DNA of 64,000 nt, from assembly GCF_024105635.1 (NCBI RefSeq), contig NZ_WYDQ01000001.1:682001-746000 (forward strand). Reading direction: 5' to 3'. This document shows positions 17,741 through 26,947 of the stretch, piece after piece. Position 1 is the first letter of the stretch, and each line of letters begins with the position of its first letter. A program made the position numbers and the translations under genes. Below the pieces are notes generated by a model. It ran no database searches. It had not been told where the DNA came from and saw only the letters and a list, made by a program, of their open reading frames with translations. This DNA is from Oceanicola sp. 502str15 (GTDB lineage Bacteria; Pseudomonadota; Alphaproteobacteria; Rhodobacterales; Rhodobacteraceae).

Positions 17741-18817
17741 TCAGCTTTGATGTTCGAACAGGCTGCGGGGCGGTGAGAGGACAGCCTCCAGCGGCGGGAG
17801 GGTGACGCTGCGCAGCTCCTGCGGCTGCCATTTTGGCGCGCGATCCTTGTCGATGACGGCGGCCCGCACGCCCTCATAGAAATCCGGCCAGCTCAGGATG
17901 AGGGATGTGGCGGCATATTCCCGATCCAGACAGGCCTTCAGCCCATGGCTGCCACGGGCGGCCCGCAGCAGGCGCAGGGTGAGCTTGAGGCAAGTCGGCG
18001 ATTTCGCCGCGAGGGTTTGGGCTGTGTGATCGGAAAATGCGGTGTTCTGGGCGGAGAGTGCCGCGAGGATCTCTTCCACGCTGTCGGCGGCGAAGGCTGC
18101 GTCAATCAGGGCCTGATTGTGCTGGATGCCGGAGGCCGGTGGCACTTCGGCGAGGGCGCGGATGGCCAGCTCGACCGCGCCTTCGCTGGCATCGGGCGGC
18201 AGGCTGGCAAGGCTGGCGGCCAGCGCCGGGATCTGCGCGCTGCTCAGGAAGTGGTCGGCAAAGCCGGTATGGATGGCATCGGCGGCGTCGATATCCGAGC
18301 CGGTGAGGCCGATATAGGTGCCCGCTTCGCCGATGGCATTGGAGAGCAGCCAAGTGCCGCCGACATCGGGAAAGGTGCCGATGCCGGTTTCGGGCATGGC
18401 GAGCCGGGTGCGCTCGGTCACGATGCGTTGGCTGGCGTGGGCCGACAGGCCGACCCCGCCGCCCATGGTTATGCCATCCATGACGGCGATATAGGGTTTG
18501 GGGTATTCGGCGATCCGGGCGTTCAGGCGATATTCGTCGCGCCAGAATTCGGCTGCCATGCCGTCACCGGCCTTGCCCGAGTTGTAGAGCGCGATGATGT
18601 CGCCGCCCGCGCAGAGCCCGCGCTCGCCTTCGCCGGTGAGGAGCACCGCGGCGACCGTGTTGTCTGCCTCGAAGCGTGTCAGCCCCTCATTGATCAGGTG
18701 AACCATCTCCAGTGTCAGGCTATTGATCGCCTTCGGGCGGTTCAGGTGCAGCCGTCCTAGGCTGCCGTCGCGGCTGATGATGACGGTGGGTTCGGGCATG
18801 GGGGCGCTGTCCTTCAT
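17741..18817 (-). CDS. 3-hydroxyisobutyryl-CoA hydrolase (crotonase fold)
   Basis: 358 aa, longer than simple enoyl-CoA hydratases and typical of HIBYL-CoA hydrolases. The oxyanion-hole pieces GLCAGGDI and MGGGVGLS and the catalytic-region PETGIGTFPDVGGT are all characteristic. It would free 3-hydroxyisobutyrate for the downstream dehydrogenase. ATG 18817 overlaps the stop of the acyl-CoA dehydrogenase by 4 nt. Confidence 0.88.
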   Translation of the reverse strand: MKDSAPMPEPTVIISRDGSLGRLHLNRPKAINSLTLEMVHLINEGLTRFEADNTVAAVLLTGEGERGLCAGGDIIALYNSGKAGDGMAAEFWRDEYRLNARIAEYPKPYIAVMDGITMGGGVGLSAHASQRIVTERTRLAMPETGIGTFPDVGGTWLLSNAIGEAGTYIGLTGSDIDAADAIHTGFADHFLSSAQIPALAASLASLPPDASEGAVELAIRALAEVPPASGIQHNQALIDAAFAADSVEEILAALSAQNTAFSDHTAQTLAAKSPTCLKLTLRLLRAARGSHGLKACLDREYAATSLILSWPDFYEGVRAAVIDKDRAPKWQPQELRSVTLPPLEAVLSPPRSLFEHQS

Positions 18818-19959
18818 TCGCCCGGAACGAGCGAGCGCGACACGATGAGCCGCATGATTTCATTGGTGCCTTCGAGGATCTGGTGCACCCGCAGGTCGCG
18901 CACGATCTTTTCGATCCCGTATTCCGAGAGGTAGCCATAGCCGCCGTGCAGTTGCAGCGCCTCGTTGGCGACGCGGAAGCAATGGTCGGTGACGAATTGC
19001 TTGGCCATGGCGCAGAGCGTGGTGGCGCGGGGGGATTTTGCATCGAGGCTAGCGGCAGCGCGCCAGAGGATGGTGCGGGAGACCTCGACGTCCGTGGCCA
19101 TGTCGGCGAGGCGGAATTGCAGCGTGGGCATGTCGATGAGGGCTTTGCCGAAGGCCCTGCGATCGCGCATGTAGTGCTGGCTGGCGTCGAGCGCGGCCTG
19201 GGCACCGCCCAGCGAACAGGCGGCGATGTTGAGGCGCCCGCCGTCCAGCCCGGCCATCGCGATGTTGAAGCCCTTTCCCTCGGCGCCAAGCATGTTGCTG
19301 GCCGGGATACGCAGGTTGTCCATGGTCACGGTACGGGTGGGCTGGGCGTTCCAGCCCATTTTCTGTTCGTTGGCGCCAAAGCTCAGACCCGGTGTGTCGC
19401 GCTCCACGAGGAAGGCGGAGATGCCGCTCGGTCCCGGCGCGCCGGTGCGGGCCATGATGATGTAGACATCGGAGGTGCCGGCGCCGGAGATGAACTGCTT
19501 CTGCCCATTCAGGATGAACTCGTCGCCCTCGCGGGTGGCCCTTGTGGAGAGGGCCGAGGCATCGGAGCCCGCGCCCGGCTCGGTCAGGCAGTAGCTGGCG
19601 AGCGTTTCCATGGTGGCCAGCTTCGGGCACCAATGGGCGCGTTGCTCGGGGGAGCCGAACCTGTCGATCATCCAGCAGCACATGTTGTGGATCGAGATAT
19701 AGGCGGCGATGGTGGGACAGCCCTTGGCGAGGGCTTCGAAGATCATCACCGCATCGACACGTCCGAGCGCGGAGCCGCCGACATCTTCGCGGGTGTAGAT
19801 GGCGCCGAGGCCAAGGCTTCCGGCCTGGGCAAGAACATCGGTGGGAAAGTGTTTCAGGCTGTCCCATTCAACAGCCTTGGGGCGCAGCTCGTTGAGCGCG
19901 AACCCTTCTGTCATCTCGAGGATGGCGATTTGGTCGTCGTTTGGCGTGAAGTCGATCAT
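18814..19959 (-). CDS. Acyl-CoA dehydrogenase (isobutyryl-CoA dehydrogenase-like)
   Basis: 381 aa, full length. FAD-binding stretch [12 protein letters not shown], a DRRAFGK loop and the C-terminal [19 protein letters not shown] segment are present; ILEGTNEIM ends the active-site region. Neighbours for the next two steps of isobutyryl-CoA breakdown (hydrolase and MmsB) suggest this is the isobutyryl-CoA enzyme. Electrons pass to the ETF encoded just upstream. A different short-branched acyl-CoA substrate cannot be excluded. Confidence 0.88.
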   Translation of the reverse strand: MIDFTPNDDQIAILEMTEGFALNELRPKAVEWDSLKHFPTDVLAQAGSLGLGAIYTREDVGGSALGRVDAVMIFEALAKGCPTIAAYISIHNMCCWMIDRFGSPEQRAHWCPKLATMETLASYCLTEPGAGSDASALSTRATREGDEFILNGQKQFISGAGTSDVYIIMARTGAPGPSGISAFLVERDTPGLSFGANEQKMGWNAQPTRTVTMDNLRIPASNMLGAEGKGFNIAMAGLDGGRLNIAACSLGGAQAALDASQHYMRDRRAFGKALIDMPTLQFRLADMATDVEVSRTILWRAAASLDAKSPRATTLCAMAKQFVTDHCFRVANEALQLHGGYGYLSEYGIEKIVRDLRVHQILEGTNEIMRLIVSRSLVPGE

Positions 19960-19969
19960 GGGGCGCCTT

Positions 19970-20896
19970 TCAGAGCTTTTCGATCAGCTCGGGGACGGCG
20001 GTGAAGAGGTCTGCGACGAGGCCGTAGTCGGCGACCTGGAATATCGGGGCCTCTTCGTCCTTGTTGATCGCCACGATCACCTTGGAGTCCTTCATGCCCG
20101 CGAGGTGCTGGATCGCGCCGGAGATGCCGACCGCGACGTAGAGGTCGGGGGCGACCACCTTGCCGGTCTGGCCGACCTGCCAGTCGTTCGGGGCGAAGCC
20201 CGAGTCGACCGCGGCGCGCGAGGCACCCACGGCGGCGCCGAGCTTGTCGGCGAGCTTCTCGATCAGCGCGAAGTCCTCTTCCGAGCCCACGCCGCGGCCG
20301 CCGGAGACGACGATGCCGGCGGAGGTCAGCTCGGGGCGGTCGCTCTCGGCCACCTTGTCTTCGACCCATTCGGAGAGGCCGGGGTTGTCGGCTGCGGAGG
20401 CGGTTTCGACCGAGGCCGAACCGCCCTCACCGGCGGCGTCGAAGGTGGAGGTTCGGAAGGTGATAACCTTCTTTTCATCTTTCGACTTCACGGTCTGGAT
20501 CGCGTTCCCGGCGTAAATCGGGCGCTCGAAGGTATCGGCGTCGACAACGCCGGACACGTCCGAGAGGATCATCACATCGAGCAGGGCGGCGACGCGGGGC
20601 ATCACGTTCTTTGCATCGGTCGTGGCGGGGGCGACGATGTGCGAGTAGTCACCCGCAAGCGAGACGATCAGCGCGGCGGTCGGCTCGGCAAGACGGTGGC
20701 CCAGCGAAGCGTCTTCGGCGACGAGCACCTTGGCCACGCCGTCAATCTTGGCAGCGGCCTCACCGGCGGCAGAGGCAGAGGCCCCGGCGCAGAGCACGGT
20801 CACATCACCCAGCGACTTCGCGGCGGAGACGGCCTTGGCGGTGGCGTCCATCGCCAGCTCGCCATCGGTCACTTCGGCAAGAAGGAGAACAGCCAT
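19970..20896 (-). CDS. etfA: Electron transfer flavoprotein, alpha subunit
   Basis: 308 aa. Carries the [15 protein letters not shown] and the C-terminal [22 protein letters not shown] run with [11 protein letters not shown] are the canonical FAD-binding block. With EtfB it passes electrons from acyl-CoA dehydrogenases to the ETF-quinone oxidoreductase. Start ATG 20896 shares one base with the etfB stop. An island-borne etfAB copy would be additional to any core copy. Confidence 0.95.
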   Translation of the reverse strand: MAVLLLAEVTDGELAMDATAKAVSAAKSLGDVTVLCAGASASAAGEAAAKIDGVAKVLVAEDASLGHRLAEPTAALIVSLAGDYSHIVAPATTDAKNVMPRVAALLDVMILSDVSGVVDADTFERPIYAGNAIQTVKSKDEKKVITFRTSTFDAAGEGGSASVETASAADNPGLSEWVEDKVAESDRPELTSAGIVVSGGRGVGSEEDFALIEKLADKLGAAVGASRAAVDSGFAPNDWQVGQTGKVVAPDLYVAVGISGAIQHLAGMKDSKVIVAINKDEEAPIFQVADYGLVADLFTAVPELIEKL

Positions 20897-21654
20897 CAGA
20901 TAACCCCCTTTTCTTTGAGTTTCGCCACCAGCGCATCGACATCGGCCACGATCTCGCCTGCCTGGCGGGTTTCGGGCTCGGAGGTCTTGACCACTTCGAG
21001 GCGCGGGGAGACGTCGACGCCGTAGTCGGCGGCGGTCTTCTCATCCAGCGGCTTCTTCTTGGCCTTCATGATGTTGGGCAGCGAGGCGTAGCGCGGCTCG
21101 TTCAGGCGCAGGTCCACGGTGACGATGGCGGGCATCTTCACCTTGATGGTCTGCAGGCCGCCGTCGACCTCACGGGTCACCACGGCATGATCGCCCTCGA
21201 CCTTCACCTCGGAGGCGAAAGTGGCCTGCGACCAGCCGAGCAGGGCCGAGAGCATCTGGCCGGTGGCGTTCATGTCGTTGTCGATCGCCTGCTTGCCGGC
21301 GAGCACGAGGCCCGGCTGCTCTTCCTCGACGATCTTGGCGAGGATCTTGGCGACCGCCAGCGGCTCGATGTCCTGGTGGACATCATCGGCGGCCACCACG
21401 AGGATCGCGCGGTCGGCGCCCATGGCGAGCGCGGTGCGGAGCGTTTCCTGCGCCTGTTTCACGCCGATGGATACGGCGACAACCTCTTCGGCCGTCCCCG
21501 CCTCCTTCAGCCGGATCGCCTCTTCCACTGCGATCTCGTCGAAGGGGTTCATCGACATCTTCACGTTGGCAAGATCGACACCGGAACCGTCCGACTTCAC
21601 CCGGACCTTCACGTTGTAGTCGATCACCCGTTTCACAGGCACTAGCACCTTCAT
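20896..21654 (-). CDS. etfB: Electron transfer flavoprotein, beta subunit
   Basis: 252 aa. [19 protein letters not shown] at the N-terminus, [12 protein letters not shown], the AMP-binding [15 protein letters not shown] segment and the recognition loop near [11 protein letters not shown] are all intact. ATG 21654 is chosen (AAGGGCG upstream); the open frame to 21690 has no ribosome site. Forms the ETF dimer with the next gene. Confidence 0.95.
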   Translation of the reverse strand: MKVLVPVKRVIDYNVKVRVKSDGSGVDLANVKMSMNPFDEIAVEEAIRLKEAGTAEEVVAVSIGVKQAQETLRTALAMGADRAILVVAADDVHQDIEPLAVAKILAKIVEEEQPGLVLAGKQAIDNDMNATGQMLSALLGWSQATFASEVKVEGDHAVVTREVDGGLQTIKVKMPAIVTVDLRLNEPRYASLPNIMKAKKKPLDEKTAADYGVDVSPRLEVVKTSEPETRQAGEIVADVDALVAKLKEKGVI

Positions 21655-21729
21655 TGGCAGCACGCCCTTTCGAATGGTTGGGAGATTCAAAGACCGGGGC
21701 CGGGGCGCGGATTGCGCCCCGCGAGCGGG

Positions 21730-22479
21730 TCACATTGCCAGAAAGCCGCCATCGACCGGGATGACGACGCCGGTGACGTAGGAGGACATCTCGGAGGCAA
21801 GAAACAGGGCCGGGCCGCCGATCTCGTCGGCTTCGCCGTTGCGCCCGAGCGCTACCCGCTCGAGAAACTTGGCCCCGGCGGGCCCCTTGACGGCCTTGAA
21901 GGTCATGTCGGTGAGCATGCGCCCCGGCGCGAGCCCGTTGACCCGCACGCCGTCGGGGCCGAGTTGCTGGGCGAAATACTGGATCAGCGAGCGGATGCCC
22001 CCCTTGGCTGCCCCGTAGGCGGCACTGGAGCGCGGCGCGGTGAAGGCGGCGATGGAGGCGGTGAAGATGAGGCTGGCACTGCTCTTGCGCAGCGCGGGCA
22101 GGAAGGCGATTGTCATGTCCCACTGGCCGCGCAGGTTGACGTCTATGACGTGATCCCACTTGTTCATGAGGTCAGGGTCATCAAGGCTGACGCGGGGCGA
22201 GATCCCGGCGTTGTTGACCAGCACGTCGATGGAGGGGAAGGCCTCGGAGATGCGTTTTCCGAAGGCCATCACATCATCCCGCGAGGTGATGTCGAGCGCC
22301 TCGGCCCGGGCGGTGCCGCCGTTGGCCTCGATCTCGGCGACCACCTCCTGAGCGGCACTGGCGTCCATGTCGACCACGATGACCGTGGCGCCTTCCTGTG
22401 CGAAACGCCGGGCCATCGAAGCACCCAGTCCGCGGCCCGCGCCGGTGACGACGGCGGTCTTGTTGTCGAGTAATGCCAT
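21730..22479 (-). CDS. Short-chain dehydrogenase/reductase
   Basis: 249 aa classical SDR: TGAGRGLG cofactor loop, Asp after the second strand (VVVDMD, which favours NAD), NNAG, the Ser/Tyr/Lys triad with YGAAK, and the PVDGG end. ATG 22479 with GGGGAG before it; the longer frame to 22689 overlaps the promoter. First gene of the etf/acyl-CoA dehydrogenase unit, under the dyads at 22553 and 22619. Likely oxidises a hydroxy intermediate of the island pathway; substrate unknown. Confidence 0.85.
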   Translation of the reverse strand: MALLDNKTAVVTGAGRGLGASMARRFAQEGATVIVVDMDASAAQEVVAEIEANGGTARAEALDITSRDDVMAFGKRISEAFPSIDVLVNNAGISPRVSLDDPDLMNKWDHVIDVNLRGQWDMTIAFLPALRKSSASLIFTASIAAFTAPRSSAAYGAAKGGIRSLIQYFAQQLGPDGVRVNGLAPGRMLTDMTFKAVKGPAGAKFLERVALGRNGEADEIGGPALFLASEMSSYVTGVVIPVDGGFLAM

Positions 22480-22552
22480 TGCAGTGGCTCCCCTGCCGGA
22501 TTTCATTTGCGACAGGGTGAGGCCCTGCGGAGGCTTCGTCCAGAGCAGGTCG

Positions 22553-22569
22553 CGCAAGGCATCGTTGCA
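22553..22569. promoter_or_regulatory. Island operator-like dyad 1
   Basis: CGCAAGG-CAT-CGTTGCA, a match to TGCAACG-N3-CRTTGCA. It lies 74 bp before the start of the minus-strand dehydrogenase and pairs with the site 66 bp to the right. Confidence 0.6.
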
Positions 22570-22618
22570 GGTTTTCGCGCCATGTTCGGCCGGGTGAAGC
22601 CAGGGGGCACGCTGGTTC

Positions 22619-22635
22619 TGCAACGCTGCATTGCT
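22619..22635. promoter_or_regulatory. Island operator-like dyad 2
   Basis: TGCAACG-CTG-CATTGCT in the divergent promoter region of the SDR/etf unit (minus) and the acyl-CoA synthetase (plus, start 22731). Confidence 0.7.
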
Positions 22636-22730
22636 GCCCGAAGGGCGCAGGGGGCATTGGCACCGGGCGTTCAGGCCCGCATGTTTCACGGGACCTTCTC
22701 AAGCGGAAAGAACTGCTGATCGGACCCGCC

Positions 22731-24479
22731 ATGACACCTGAAGCCCAAGACCCGGCCCGGCCGGTTTTCGATGCACCGGCGCAGCGCCGCAAGGCGCTTG
22801 AAGCCATCACCGGCACATGGGAGCCGATGACGATTGCGCAGGCGCTGGACCGGGCCTGCGCGCGATATGCTGACCGCCCGTTCTGCCTGACCGACGAGAA
22901 AAGCTGGAGTTACGGCGAGATCCGCGATGCCGCCGACAAGCTGGCGGCACGGTTTCTGGCAGACGGGATTTCGGGGGGCGATCACGTGGGCCTGTGGCTG
23001 GCCAACTATGTGGAGTTCGTCATAGCGAAATTCGCCATTGCCCGGATCGGTGCGGTGGCGGTTCCGTTCAACTTCATGTTGCGGCAGACCGAGATCGCCT
23101 ATGTGCTGGAGCAGTCGGACTGCGTGGCGCTGGTGACGATGGATGCGTTTCGCGGGCACGATCATCTGGCCGATCTCGATGCGATCATGCCCGGTTGGGT
23201 GGAGCAGGCTGGCGGCGCGAAATTTCCCAAGCTGCGCAACATCTACCTTTGCCGGATCGAGGGCGAGGGCCGGGACGGCGCGCGGGCGCTCATTGACCCG
23301 GCATGGGAGCCGAGCGCGGCGCAGGTAGAGGCCGTCAGAGCCGCCGATGCCGAGGCCGCGCCGGAGGCCAATTGCGACATACTCTACACTTCGGGCACCA
23401 CCGGCCAGCCCAAGGGCGCGATGATTACCCATGACATGGTGCTGCGCACGGCCTACGCCTCCAACTACGCGATGGCGCGCGAGGAGGGCAGGCGGCTGCT
23501 GTTCGCGCTGCCGCTCTACCATGTGTTCGGCTACGTGGAGTGCATGATCGCGGCGATGTTCTTTGGCGGCGCGATCGTGCCGCGCCCGATCTTCGATGCC
23601 AATGACATGGTGGAGGCGGCAGAGCGTTTTCAGGTGGGAGAGATCACCTGCGTGCCGGTGATGACCAACCTGATGATGGAGGCGGTGCGAGCGCGGGGCG
23701 GCTTTGATTGCCCCTCGCTGATTGCCTATTTCAACTCGGGTGGGGTGAACCCGCCGGAGATCTGGGACGCGATCCGCGAGAGCTTTCGCCCGCGCGAGTT
23801 GCTGACCGGCTACGGCATGACCGAGACCACCGCTTCGACCTGTTGCTGCCTGCCCGAGGGCGATCGCAAGTGGCTGAGCCAGAGCAACGGGCGGCTGAAG
23901 GAGGCCGGCTGCGCGGGGTTTGCCGAGTTCGGCGGACGGCTGGCGGTTTACAAGGCGGTGGACCCGCAGACCGGCGCCGATTTGCCGCCGGGCGAGAAGG
24001 GCGAATTGCTGGTACGCGGCTACTGCGTGACGCCGGGATATTATCGCAAGCCGGAAGAGACCGCGCGGGCGATGACGGCAGATGGCTGGCTGAAAACGGG
24101 CGATGTGGGGACGGTGGATGCCCAGGGCTACGTGACGCTGCTCGGGCGGATCAAGGAATCCTATCGGTGCGGCGGCGAGATGGTGATGCCCGAGGAGGTC
24201 GAGAACTTTCTGCGGACCCATGAGGCGATCGAGGCGGCCTATGTGGTTGGCGTGCCGGATGCGCGGATGGGCGAGGTTGGCTGTGCGCTGATCGTCGCCA
24301 AGGGTGGCGCGGCCCCCGATGCCGCCTCATTGGACGGGTTTTGCCGCGACCGGATCGCGAGGTTCAAGATTCCGAAATTCGTCATTCCGGTGACGGCGCA
24401 GGATGTGCCCTTCACCGCGACCGGTCGCGCGCGGCGGGTGCATCTGGCGCAATATGCACGGGAGAAGCTGGGGCTGTGA
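22731..24479 (+). CDS. AMP-dependent acyl-CoA synthetase/ligase-like protein
   Basis: 582 aa, ANL superfamily. P-loop-like YTSGTTGQPKGA, the GYGMTETTAS motif and the GYVTLLGRIKES hinge region are clear. The usual C-terminal catalytic lysine motif (T-x-x-G-K) reads TATGRARR here, so the lysine is replaced by arginine; the codon is CGC. Such proteins may still thioesterify but should be weak at adenylation. It activates an organic acid of the pathway as a guess. The next gene, a thioesterase, starts 34 nt past the stop. Promoter carries the dyad at 22619. Confidence 0.85.
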   Translation: MTPEAQDPARPVFDAPAQRRKALEAITGTWEPMTIAQALDRACARYADRPFCLTDEKSWSYGEIRDAADKLAARFLADGISGGDHVGLWLANYVEFVIAKFAIARIGAVAVPFNFMLRQTEIAYVLEQSDCVALVTMDAFRGHDHLADLDAIMPGWVEQAGGAKFPKLRNIYLCRIEGEGRDGARALIDPAWEPSAAQVEAVRAADAEAAPEANCDILYTSGTTGQPKGAMITHDMVLRTAYASNYAMAREEGRRLLFALPLYHVFGYVECMIAAMFFGGAIVPRPIFDANDMVEAAERFQVGEITCVPVMTNLMMEAVRARGGFDCPSLIAYFNSGGVNPPEIWDAIRESFRPRELLTGYGMTETTASTCCCLPEGDRKWLSQSNGRLKEAGCAGFAEFGGRLAVYKAVDPQTGADLPPGEKGELLVRGYCVTPGYYRKPEETARAMTADGWLKTGDVGTVDAQGYVTLLGRIKESYRCGGEMVMPEEVENFLRTHEAIEAAYVVGVPDARMGEVGCALIVAKGGAAPDAASLDGFCRDRIARFKIPKFVIPVTAQDVPFTATGRARRVHLAQYAREKLGL

Positions 24480-24513
24480 CGGCCCGGTTCTTTCACAACA
24501 GGCGAGGCAGATA

Positions 24514-24954
24514 ATGACCCATACGATCAAGGAACTTCAGGATGTCATCGACACCTGCGAATTCGACCGCTGGCTCGGGCTGACGGTGGAGGCGGTGAGC
24601 GAGGACAGCGTGACCCTGAGCATGCCCCAGCGGCGGGAAATTCTGGGCACGCCGAAGGTCGAGCGGCTGCATGGCGGCGCGGTGGGAAGCCTGATCGACG
24701 CGGCGGGCTGTTACGTGCTGATCGCGCGCCTCAACCGGCGGCTTTCGACCATCAGCCTCGTGGTCGATTACCTGAGGCCGGCCCATGGCACGATGGTTGC
24801 GCTCGCCCGCATCGTCAAACTGGGGCGCAGGATTTGCACGACTTCTGTGGAGGTGACGGGGTCGGACGGCAAGCTGGTGGCGACCGGGCGGCTGACCGTG
24901 GTGCTTTCGGATGTCGAGGTCGGGCAGGAGCACAAGGTTGAGCGGATCGCGTAG
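24514..24954 (+). CDS. PaaI-type hotdog thioesterase
   Basis: 146 aa single hotdog domain. LHGGAVGSLIDAAG is the hotdog helix of PaaI-like thioesterases, which free CoA from acyl-CoA and prevent CoA trapping. ATG 24514 is preceded by GAGG; the frame open upstream is shadow of the ligase. Follows the ligase closely, so the pair probably balance CoA loading and release. Confidence 0.83.
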   Translation: MTHTIKELQDVIDTCEFDRWLGLTVEAVSEDSVTLSMPQRREILGTPKVERLHGGAVGSLIDAAGCYVLIARLNRRLSTISLVVDYLRPAHGTMVALARIVKLGRRICTTSVEVTGSDGKLVATGRLTVVLSDVEVGQEHKVERIA

Positions 24955-24964
24955 CGGCGCGTTC

Positions 24965-24981
24965 TGCAAAGCTCCGTTGCC
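24965..24981. promoter_or_regulatory. Island operator-like dyad 3
   Basis: TGCAAAG-CTC-CGTTGCC, 102 bp before the monooxygenase start at 25083. Confidence 0.6.
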
Positions 24982-25082
24982 GCCTCAGGGCTGCCTGCGC
25001 CCTGTAGCAGGCGGCCCGTGCCGGGTTACACCGGGGTAGATGATCAGCCGGTATTCCAACACCGGCGCGAAGGAGAACTGAG

Positions 25083-26720
25083 ATGGACAAGCAGCCCGAT
25101 TTCGATGCGGTGGTGATCGGCGCCGGCCTGACGGGGCTTTACATGGCATATCGCCTGCGCGAGCTGGGATACAGCGTGCGCGGCATTGAGGCCTCCGACG
25201 ATATCGGTGGGGTCTGGCACCAGAACCGCTATCCCGGCGCGCGCATCGACTCCGAGAGTGAGGTATACGGGTACTTCTGGAATGAAGAGCTGATGCAGGA
25301 GTTCAACTGGAGCGAGCGGTTCGCGGCCCAGCCCGAGGTGCTGAAATACATCCACCGCGCCAATGACTACATGGATATCCGAAAGGACTACATGTTCAAC
25401 GCGCGGGTCGGGGGGGCGGCTTTTGACGAGGATAGCGGCCTCTGGACGATCACCTTTCAGGATGGCGGCAAGGCGCCGCTGACCGCGCGCTTCGTGTTTT
25501 CGGCGCTTGGCCCGCTTTCGGCGCCGCAGATGCCCAATGTGCCCGGCGTGCATACCTTCACGGGCACCAGCCTTCACACCGCCCAGTGGCCACGTGATCC
25601 CGATGGCTTGGGGCCGGCCAAGCTGGACCTGAAGGGCAAGCGGATCGCGGTGATCGGCACCGGCTCTTCCGGGGTGCAGGTGATACAGGAGATGGCGAAG
25701 ATCGCCGGGGAGCTGACGGTTTTCCTGCGCTCGCCCAACTGGTGCACGCCGCTCGGAAACGGCCCGATGAGCGCGGAGCGGATGGCGGCGATCAAGGCGG
25801 ATTACGGCAGCTTCATCGACAAGTGCGACCGTTCGATAGCCGGGTTTCCCCATGAGTTCATCGAGCGCGACATTTTCGATGTGCCCAAGGAGGAGCGCGA
25901 CGCCAAGCTGGAAGAGCTTTACAACGGCCCCGGTTTCTCGCTCTGGCTCGGGGCCTATCAGGATGTGCTGATGACCCCGGAGGCCAATAAATACGTTTCC
26001 GATTTCGTGGCCGAAAAGATCCGCCAGCGGGTCAAAGACCCGGCCGTTGCGGAAAAGCTGATCCCCAAGGATCACGGCTTCGGAATGAAGCGCGTGCCGC
26101 TGGAGACCCGCTATTACGAGGTTTACAATCAAGACAACGTGTCGATCGTGGATCTCAACGAAACACCGATCACGCGGATCGAGCCAGAGGGCATCCGCAC
26201 CGGCGAGGCGTTGCACGAGTTCGATGTGATCATCTATGCCACCGGGTTTGATGCGATCAAGGGATCGTGGAACCGCATCGATGTGCGGGGCAAGGGCGGG
26301 CTGAAGCTGAAGGACGAATGGGACAAGGGCGTGAAGACCTATCTGGGGCTTCAATGCGGCGGTTTTCCCAACTTCTTCACCCTGGTTGGGCCGCAGAACC
26401 CGGCGACCTTCTGCAACATCCCGCGCTGCTCGGCTGTGGTGGTCGACTGGCTGAGCGAGATGATGGAGCACGCGAGGGCAGAGGGCATCCGCCGGATCGA
26501 GCCGGAGAGCGCGGCCATCGACTCCTGGACCGGCTATTGCGACAAGCTGATGAGCCGGATGCTGCTTGGGCAGACGAACTCGTGGTTTACCGGGATCAAC
26601 AAGAATATCGAGGGCCGCGACAAGCGGGAGACGCTGCTTTTTGTTGGTGGCAACCCGAAGTTTCGCCAGTATAGCGAAGACGTGCGCGATAACGGCTACC
26701 GGGGATTTCAGTTTTCCTGA
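25083..26720 (+). CDS. Baeyer-Villiger-type flavin monooxygenase (CHMO group)
   Basis: 545 aa. FAD loop GAGLTGLYMA, the conserved GGVWHQNRYPGARIDSES, NADPH loop GTGSSGVQ, and the fingerprint FTGTSLHTAQWP, which fits F-x-G-x-x-x-H-x-x-x-W-P of class I Baeyer-Villiger enzymes. These insert oxygen next to a ketone, turning cyclic ketones into lactones. Size and lack of an N-terminal extension put it with cyclohexanone- or phenylacetone-type enzymes. Unlike the second one (56439-58280), it has the usual Pro after Trp. ATG 25083 sits behind AAGGAG. Confidence 0.88.
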   Translation: MDKQPDFDAVVIGAGLTGLYMAYRLRELGYSVRGIEASDDIGGVWHQNRYPGARIDSESEVYGYFWNEELMQEFNWSERFAAQPEVLKYIHRANDYMDIRKDYMFNARVGGAAFDEDSGLWTITFQDGGKAPLTARFVFSALGPLSAPQMPNVPGVHTFTGTSLHTAQWPRDPDGLGPAKLDLKGKRIAVIGTGSSGVQVIQEMAKIAGELTVFLRSPNWCTPLGNGPMSAERMAAIKADYGSFIDKCDRSIAGFPHEFIERDIFDVPKEERDAKLEELYNGPGFSLWLGAYQDVLMTPEANKYVSDFVAEKIRQRVKDPAVAEKLIPKDHGFGMKRVPLETRYYEVYNQDNVSIVDLNETPITRIEPEGIRTGEALHEFDVIIYATGFDAIKGSWNRIDVRGKGGLKLKDEWDKGVKTYLGLQCGGFPNFFTLVGPQNPATFCNIPRCSAVVVDWLSEMMEHARAEGIRRIEPESAAIDSWTGYCDKLMSRMLLGQTNSWFTGINKNIEGRDKRETLLFVGGNPKFRQYSEDVRDNGYRGFQFS

Positions 26721-26831
26721 CATGGCGGAGCGGGCCGGCAGAGAGCGCCGGGCGGGGCACCGGGCATGCATTGGAGAAGCCCCGTGCAGGCCGGTGGGAA
26801 GCGCCGGGCCGGGCGGATTGGCGGCGGGCTC

Positions 26832-26848
26832 TGCATACCAGCGTTGCG
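26832..26848. promoter_or_regulatory. Island operator-like dyad 4 (degenerate)
   Basis: TGCATAC-CAG-CGTTGCG, one good half-site (CGTTGCG) and one poor, 100 bp before the ABC substrate-binding protein gene. Confidence 0.4.
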
Positions 26849-26947
26849 ACCTTTGGCGGTGATGGAGGCGGGATCGCCCGATACTGTAATGCTCACCGGG
26901 GATGCGCCGCCTCAAGTCGCGGCGCCCGGAGTCTGGGAGGACACGAT

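Noticed and set aside
20896..22689. Upstream extensions of etfB and the first SDR
   Set aside because: Family length and ribosome sites support the internal ATG; the extra parts overlap promoter DNA.
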